This document shows, piece after piece, positions 34,241-39,451 of a stretch of 39,451 bases of DNA. Source of the DNA: Mesorhizobium tamadayense (GTDB taxonomy: Bacteria > Pseudomonadota > Alphaproteobacteria > Rhizobiales > Rhizobiaceae). Positions within the stretch are counted from its first letter, which is position 1. Each line of letters opens with the position of its first letter. The notes beneath the pieces were generated by a model. That model did not search any database. It was not told where the DNA came from and was given only the letters and a program-made list of their open reading frames with translations. The DNA is taken from contig NZ_RQXT01000061.1 of NCBI RefSeq assembly GCF_003863365.1, forward strand, positions 1-39,451. Reading direction: 5' to 3'. The translations under genes were made by a program, and so were the position numbers.

Positions 34241-35548
34241 TTAATGCTCGGCAAACTGTTGACCGCAGAAGGCGGCTTTCATCTGCGCTTGGTCCAATTC
34301 GCCTTCCCAGCGAGCGACGACGAGCGATGCCACCGCGTTACCGACGACATTCGTCAGCGCCCGGCATTCCGACATGAAGCGGTCGACGCCAAGGATCAGC
34401 GCCATGCCAGCAACCGGAACACTGGGTACTACGGCGAGCGTAGCGGCCAGCGTGATGAATCCCGCACCTGTTACGCCTGCTGCACCCTTCGAGGAAAGCA
34501 TCGCAACCAGCAGCAGGAGGACCTGGTCGCTAATTGACAGATCCGTGTTCGTCGCCTGTGCGATGAAGAGGGCCGCCAGCGTCATGTAAATATTGGTGCC
34601 GTCCAGGTTGAAAGAATATCCCGTCGGGATGACGAGACCCACCACCGAACGCTTGGCGCCGGCCTTCTCCATCTTGTCCATGAGCGAAGGTAGCGCGGCC
34701 TCCGAGGAGGACGTTGCCAGGACCAGCAGCAGCTCTTCCTTGATGTAGCGAATGAGAGAAAAGATCGAGAAGCCATTGTAGCGGCAGACCGCGCCGAGAA
34801 CGCCGAACACGAAGAGGACGGCGGTGAAATAGAACGTCGCGACCAGTATCGCGAGGTTGACGATCGACCCGATGCCATATTTGCCGGTCGTGAAGGCCAT
34901 TGCGCCGAAAGCGCCGATCGGGGCGGCCTTCATCAGTACACTGACGAGCTTGAAAATGGGTGCGATAAGCGCCTGGAGAAGGCAAACGACAGGCTTGCCC
35001 GTCTCTCCGACCATCGCAAGGGCGATGCCGAACAGAACCGAGAAGAACAGGACCTGGAGGATGTCGCCTTGCGCGAAGGCACCGACGATCGTCGACGGGA
35101 TGATGTCCATCAGGAAGCCGGTGATCGACTGCTCGTGGGCTTTCGCGGCATAGGTATTCACGGCCTGGACGTCGAGCGAGGCCGGATCGATGTTGAGGCC
35201 GGCACCTGGCTGAACGACATTGGCGACGACGAGGCCGACGATAAGTGCCAGCGTCGAGAAGGTGAGGAAATAGATCATCGCCTTGCCGGCAACTCGGCCA
35301 ACCTTCTGGAGATCGTTCATGCCGGCGATGCCGGTCGCAATTGTCAGGAAGATGACAGGCGCGATGATCATCTTGACGAGCTTGATGAAGGCATCACCGA
35401 GCGGCTTCGCGCTTTCGCCGATCTCTGGAGAGAAATAGCCGAGTGCGACGCCGAGAGCGATGGCGGCAAGCACCTGTACGTAGGGCTTCGAGTAGAAGGC
35501 CTTGCGAGGCGCGACGTCCGCGCTGCGGACATGTGGAGCTAACAGCAT
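34241..35548 (-). CDS. dctA: C4-dicarboxylate/proton symporter DctA
   Basis: Takes up succinate, malate and fumarate, the carbon source of bacteroids. The 435 residues from the ATG at 35548 (GGGAGAG just before) are typical of the DAACS family: KPYVQVLAAIALGVALGYFS (first span), IKLVKMIIAPVIFLTIATGI, the serine-rich re-entrant loop LATSSSEAALPSLM, the signature PTGYSFNLDGTNIYM and the second loop LSSKGAAGVTGAGF, and FMSECRALTNVVGNAVAS. It is complete. A sigma-54 promoter and DctD-type sites lie upstream, but the usual divergent dctBD genes are absent here, so control must come from another locus, or from NifA. Confidence 0.95.
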   Translation of the reverse strand: MLLAPHVRSADVAPRKAFYSKPYVQVLAAIALGVALGYFSPEIGESAKPLGDAFIKLVKMIIAPVIFLTIATGIAGMNDLQKVGRVAGKAMIYFLTFSTLALIVGLVVANVVQPGAGLNIDPASLDVQAVNTYAAKAHEQSITGFLMDIIPSTIVGAFAQGDILQVLFFSVLFGIALAMVGETGKPVVCLLQALIAPIFKLVSVLMKAAPIGAFGAMAFTTGKYGIGSIVNLAILVATFYFTAVLFVFGVLGAVCRYNGFSIFSLIRYIKEELLLVLATSSSEAALPSLMDKMEKAGAKRSVVGLVIPTGYSFNLDGTNIYMTLAALFIAQATNTDLSISDQVLLLLVAMLSSKGAAGVTGAGFITLAATLAVVPSVPVAGMALILGVDRFMSECRALTNVVGNAVASLVVARWEGELDQAQMKAAFCGQQFAEH

Positions 35549-35640
35549 TTCTCTCCCGAACCGAATAGGGGGCGGGCTCTTCCTCCCATCCCAGGCTTCT
35601 CCCATCGCGGCGCTCCGGTCGAACGCAGCACCGACGCGCC

Positions 35641-35655
35641 GCAAGTGCCGTGCCA
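35641..35655 (-). promoter_or_regulatory. sigma-54 promoter of dctA
   Basis: On the minus strand TGGCACGGCACTTGC is a perfect -24/-12 sequence (TGGCAC, five bases, TTGC). The start codon lies 93 bases downstream. This is the classic promoter type of rhizobial dctA. Confidence 0.92.
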
Positions 35656-35717
35656 AAATAAGGGCCTGCGCAAATCCCGCCTTTTCCCGGTTTCCGTCAT
35701 CTCGCGCCAGTGGTCGT

Positions 35718-35765
35718 GTGCGGATTTCCGCACTGACTGCCCTCACTCCAGGCGGAATTCCACAC
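35718..35765 (-). promoter_or_regulatory. two DctD-type upstream activator sites
   Basis: GTGCGGATTTCCGCAC (35718-35733) is a palindrome with one mismatch, and a second, half-conserved site GCGGAATTCCACAC stands at 35752-35765, about three helical turns away. Tandem sites of this pattern lie upstream of dctA in other rhizobia and bind DctD. They sit about 65-110 bases upstream of the -24/-12 element. Confidence 0.75.
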
Positions 35766-36305
35766 TAACGTTCGGCAACGGTCGGGATTGAGGAATGCAG
35801 CGGCAGAAGGCGGGCTTGAGAGGGCGCCTTGCAGCTCGCCTTTGATGTGTTCCTGGCAGATCAACCGCCGGTCGACCTCTCTGGCGTGCGGTTTTGCTCA
35901 CACTTGTTGATGGCCCCTCCGTTTTGTCGTCTTTGCGACGGGCCGCATTACAGGCACCAGAGCGGCCCACGCGAGCGGGCTCCTGCCAACCCCGGCCGCC
36001 GACAGTTTTGAAAGGAGACGTCGAGAAGCAGAGATTGTTTTCGGGGTCCTGACCCGCGACGCTGGGTTGAAGAGACGCTCTAATATCCGAAGCGCTGTCA
36101 AAGAAGCCGCGTTAGACCACTGCGTTATCTTCGATTCATCCACATTTGACGATGCAACACCAGCAGAGCCGACCAGTGTCATCGGCTGCGGTGCCGCTTC
36201 CGACTATTCCAAGCCGAGGGTGAACGGCACAGCATGCAACACCCGCTGGACTGACAACACGCCAAGCACCGTCGAGACGCGGGGTATTGCTGTTGTATTA
36301 AAGAG
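35766..36305. other. non-coding stretch between dctA and the nifA upstream region
   Basis: No gene recognised on either strand; in particular no dctB, although that gene usually stands here. I found no TGT-N10-ACA NifA site. Confidence 0.45.
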
Positions 36306-36323
36306 ATGATGGAATTCTATCAT
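36306..36323 (+). promoter_or_regulatory. LacI-type operator upstream of nifA
   Basis: ATGATGGAATTCTATCAT is an 18-base palindrome with a single mismatched pair. It is the better of the two operator copies; the other is at 32861-32878. It is 545 bases before the nifA start. Conservation of both, and of flanking blocks (AAAATGAAAGAAAG, GATTGACT, GTCTGTTGAATCAACG), supports one shared regulator, probably the FixV-like protein. Confidence 0.8.
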
Positions 36324-36458
36324 GGACGACGAATTTCCTATCACAAAATGAAAGAAAGCTCGATTGACTAGCAGCCCTGGTTCCGGTCTGTTGAATCAAC
36401 GTGTGGTTGCGCCCGGCAGAAGCCTAGAATGGCGGCCACACTTCAGAAAGGACAGCCC

Positions 36459-36800
36459 ATGCGTCCAGCATCGCCTCGCTTTGCATTCGACTACACGGGG
36501 GCGCCCCGATTTGGTGTTCGGGCATTTTTCGCGCTTGCCGGTGACCGGGGCTCGCCACCGCCCAAATCCGTGACCACCGATCGGCAATACCTACTGCAAG
36601 CGGCATGCGGGCTGCGGCAGGCCGGTCTGCACGCCACGGAAGCCGGCCATCGATTATCTCTATCAACGCCCTGCAGCGATTCAATGAGTAGACTCCCGCG
36701 CGCCAGCAAGCTCGCCGATTATGCGACGGCCTGCGGGGCGAAGACGCTCGTGCTCGTGCCGGTCAATGACGCCTCGGACGAAAATGCCATTGCCGAGAGC
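36459..36800 (+). pseudogene. inverted, decayed 5' copy of the sugar isomerase gene
   Basis: Starts MRPASPRFAF and RVRAFFALA-like sequence as in the intact gene (MRQASPRFAL, VQAFFALA), then loses the frame; pieces IISINALQRFNE and LADYATACGAKTLVLVPVND reappear in other frames. The rest of the gene is missing. It lies in opposite orientation to the intact copy and between the operator and nifA. A TAG interrupts it after RFNE. Confidence 0.85.
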
Positions 36801-36850
36801 GTCTGCGCGCCGACGACGTCGTAGGCGCACATGCCGCTATCGAGGATGAC

Positions 36851-38674
<1,824 letters not shown>

Positions 38675-38906
38675 AAGGACGACTGAGGCGAACAAATCGG
38701 GCGTTGGTGGTTTGGCGAACCTTGGCCCGATGACGAGGGGATGCAGCCCCGGCTCGGCGCCAATTCGGTCCGATGGAGGACAGTCCGCTCGCCTCACCGC
38801 AGTGACGCCCGACAAAGGTGGTGCGGTGGCAGCGCTGTCATCGCCGGCCATGTTGCTCTCGACCTCATGCCGAATGCTCTGGGATACTAAAAAACGGAGG
38901 AAGGAT

Positions 38907-39451
38907 ATGTCCGATGCAAAAATGGAAAGTGTGCTTTCGTCACTTTCGCAAGTGGCGAGACAATTAGAGGCGCTGCCATCCGACCGGCCAACGCCGGATG
39001 CAAGTTGCGTCAAGCTAAGCACGAATGAGAACCCATTTCCGTTGCCGACAATCATAATGAAAAGCGCGATGTCGGCCCTTCGACGGCAGTATCTATATCC
39101 AGAAGACGACAACATCAGCTTGAGGGAAGCAGCCTCCAATGCCTACGGCGTCTCCAAGGATCAGGTGATCGCCGGTAACGGATCGTCTGAACTGCTCGGA
39201 CTTATCTACAGAGCTTTCCTTGTCCCGGGCGATAGCGTGGCAATGATGTCGCCAGGTTTCTCGTTCAACCGCAAACTTGCCATGTTGCAGGGCGCTCGAT
39301 TTCTTGAAATCGGATGGGGCGAAGCTCCTTCCTTGCCGATAGAGCAATTGCTTTCTGAACCTGCAAAAGACGCCAAGTTCATTCTGTTGACCAATCCGAA
39401 CAATCCGACAGGAACATTTGTTCCGGTGGCCGATATCGAACGCCTCCTAGG
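38907..39451 (+). CDS. histidinol-phosphate aminotransferase-like protein, 3' end outside window
   Basis: A PLP-dependent class I/II aminotransferase of the HisC type. The first 181 residues are visible: the substrate-binding KLSTNENPFPLP, YLYPEDDNISLREAASNAYG, VIAGNGSSELLGLIYRAFL (cofactor phosphate region), and LLTNPNNPTGTF with the PLP-contacting Asn. The PLP lysine lies beyond the window. GGAGG before the ATG supports the start. It follows nifA by 232 bases on the same strand and may be under symbiotic control, though I found no sigma-54 site. Whether it acts in histidine synthesis or on another substrate cannot be told. Confidence 0.85.
   Translation, partial: MSDAKMESVLSSLSQVARQLEALPSDRPTPDASCVKLSTNENPFPLPTIIMKSAMSALRRQYLYPEDDNISLREAASNAYGVSKDQVIAGNGSSELLGLIYRAFLVPGDSVAMMSPGFSFNRKLAMLQGARFLEIGWGEAPSLPIEQLLSEPAKDAKFILLTNPNNPTGTFVPVADIERLL

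Overview
The window reads as part of the symbiosis region (symbiosis island/ICE or equivalent) of a Mesorhizobium-type nitrogen-fixing rhizobium. It carries nodABCIJ, nodZ, noeK, noeJ, nolK, a noeI-like methyltransferase, a second nodA with nodF, nodE and nodG, two intact nodD genes, five recognisable nod boxes, an alpha-carbonic anhydrase, dctA with a sigma-54 promoter, a LacI/GalR regulator placed like FixV of M. loti, and nifA. The genes sit among long non-coding stretches, gene fragments and broken insertion sequences, as is usual for such islands. No tRNA or rRNA gene was seen.

Layout. 1-4.3 kb: small hypothetical genes, a GYD-domain gene, an ABC-permease scrap and the N-terminus of an integrase. 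4.79-6.28 kb: an IS630-family element with clear inverted repeats and a transposase broken by three one-base deletions. 6.5-8.4 kb: a nod box driving a sulfotransferase with a coiled-coil tail, then a coupled gene that appears frameshifted in a T run. 8.4-9.86 kb: mostly empty, with one ORF fragment and a strong double hairpin. 9.86-11.8 kb (minus strand): caa1-type carbonic anhydrase and noeI. 12.9-19.9 kb (minus): nolK, noeJ, noeK, nodZ. 20.1-24.65 kb (minus): nodJ, nodI, nodC, nodB, nodA, facing away from nodD1 (24.96 kb, plus). 26.3-27.2 kb: IS4-type remnant and a nodD scrap. 27.35-30.8 kb (minus): nodG, nodE, nodF, a nodB remnant and nodA2, facing away from nodD2 (30.97 kb, plus). 31.8-33.9 kb (minus): sugar-phosphate isomerase and LacI-type regulator. 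34.2-35.5 kb (minus): dctA. 36.3-38.7 kb (plus): an inverted, decayed copy of the isomerase promoter and 5' end, then nifA. 38.9 kb to the end: a HisC-like aminotransferase, cut by the window edge.

How it fits together. NodD1/NodD2 and flavonoids would activate the nod boxes. NodC, NodB and NodA make the lipo-chitooligosaccharide and NodIJ export it. The C-terminal half of NoeJ (sugar isomerase), NoeK and the N-terminal half of NoeJ make GDP-mannose; NolK makes GDP-fucose; NodZ transfers fucose and NoeI may methylate it. The GDP-mannose dehydratase NoeL is not in the window. NodF/NodE/NodG would provide a special acyl chain, possibly for NodA2. The sulfotransferase may add a further decoration. 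Later, in the nodule, the LacI-type regulator probably controls nifA through an operator shared with the isomerase gene, and dctA imports plant dicarboxylates. The duplicated nodD-nodA modules and several nodD, nodB and isomerase scraps show repeated rearrangement.
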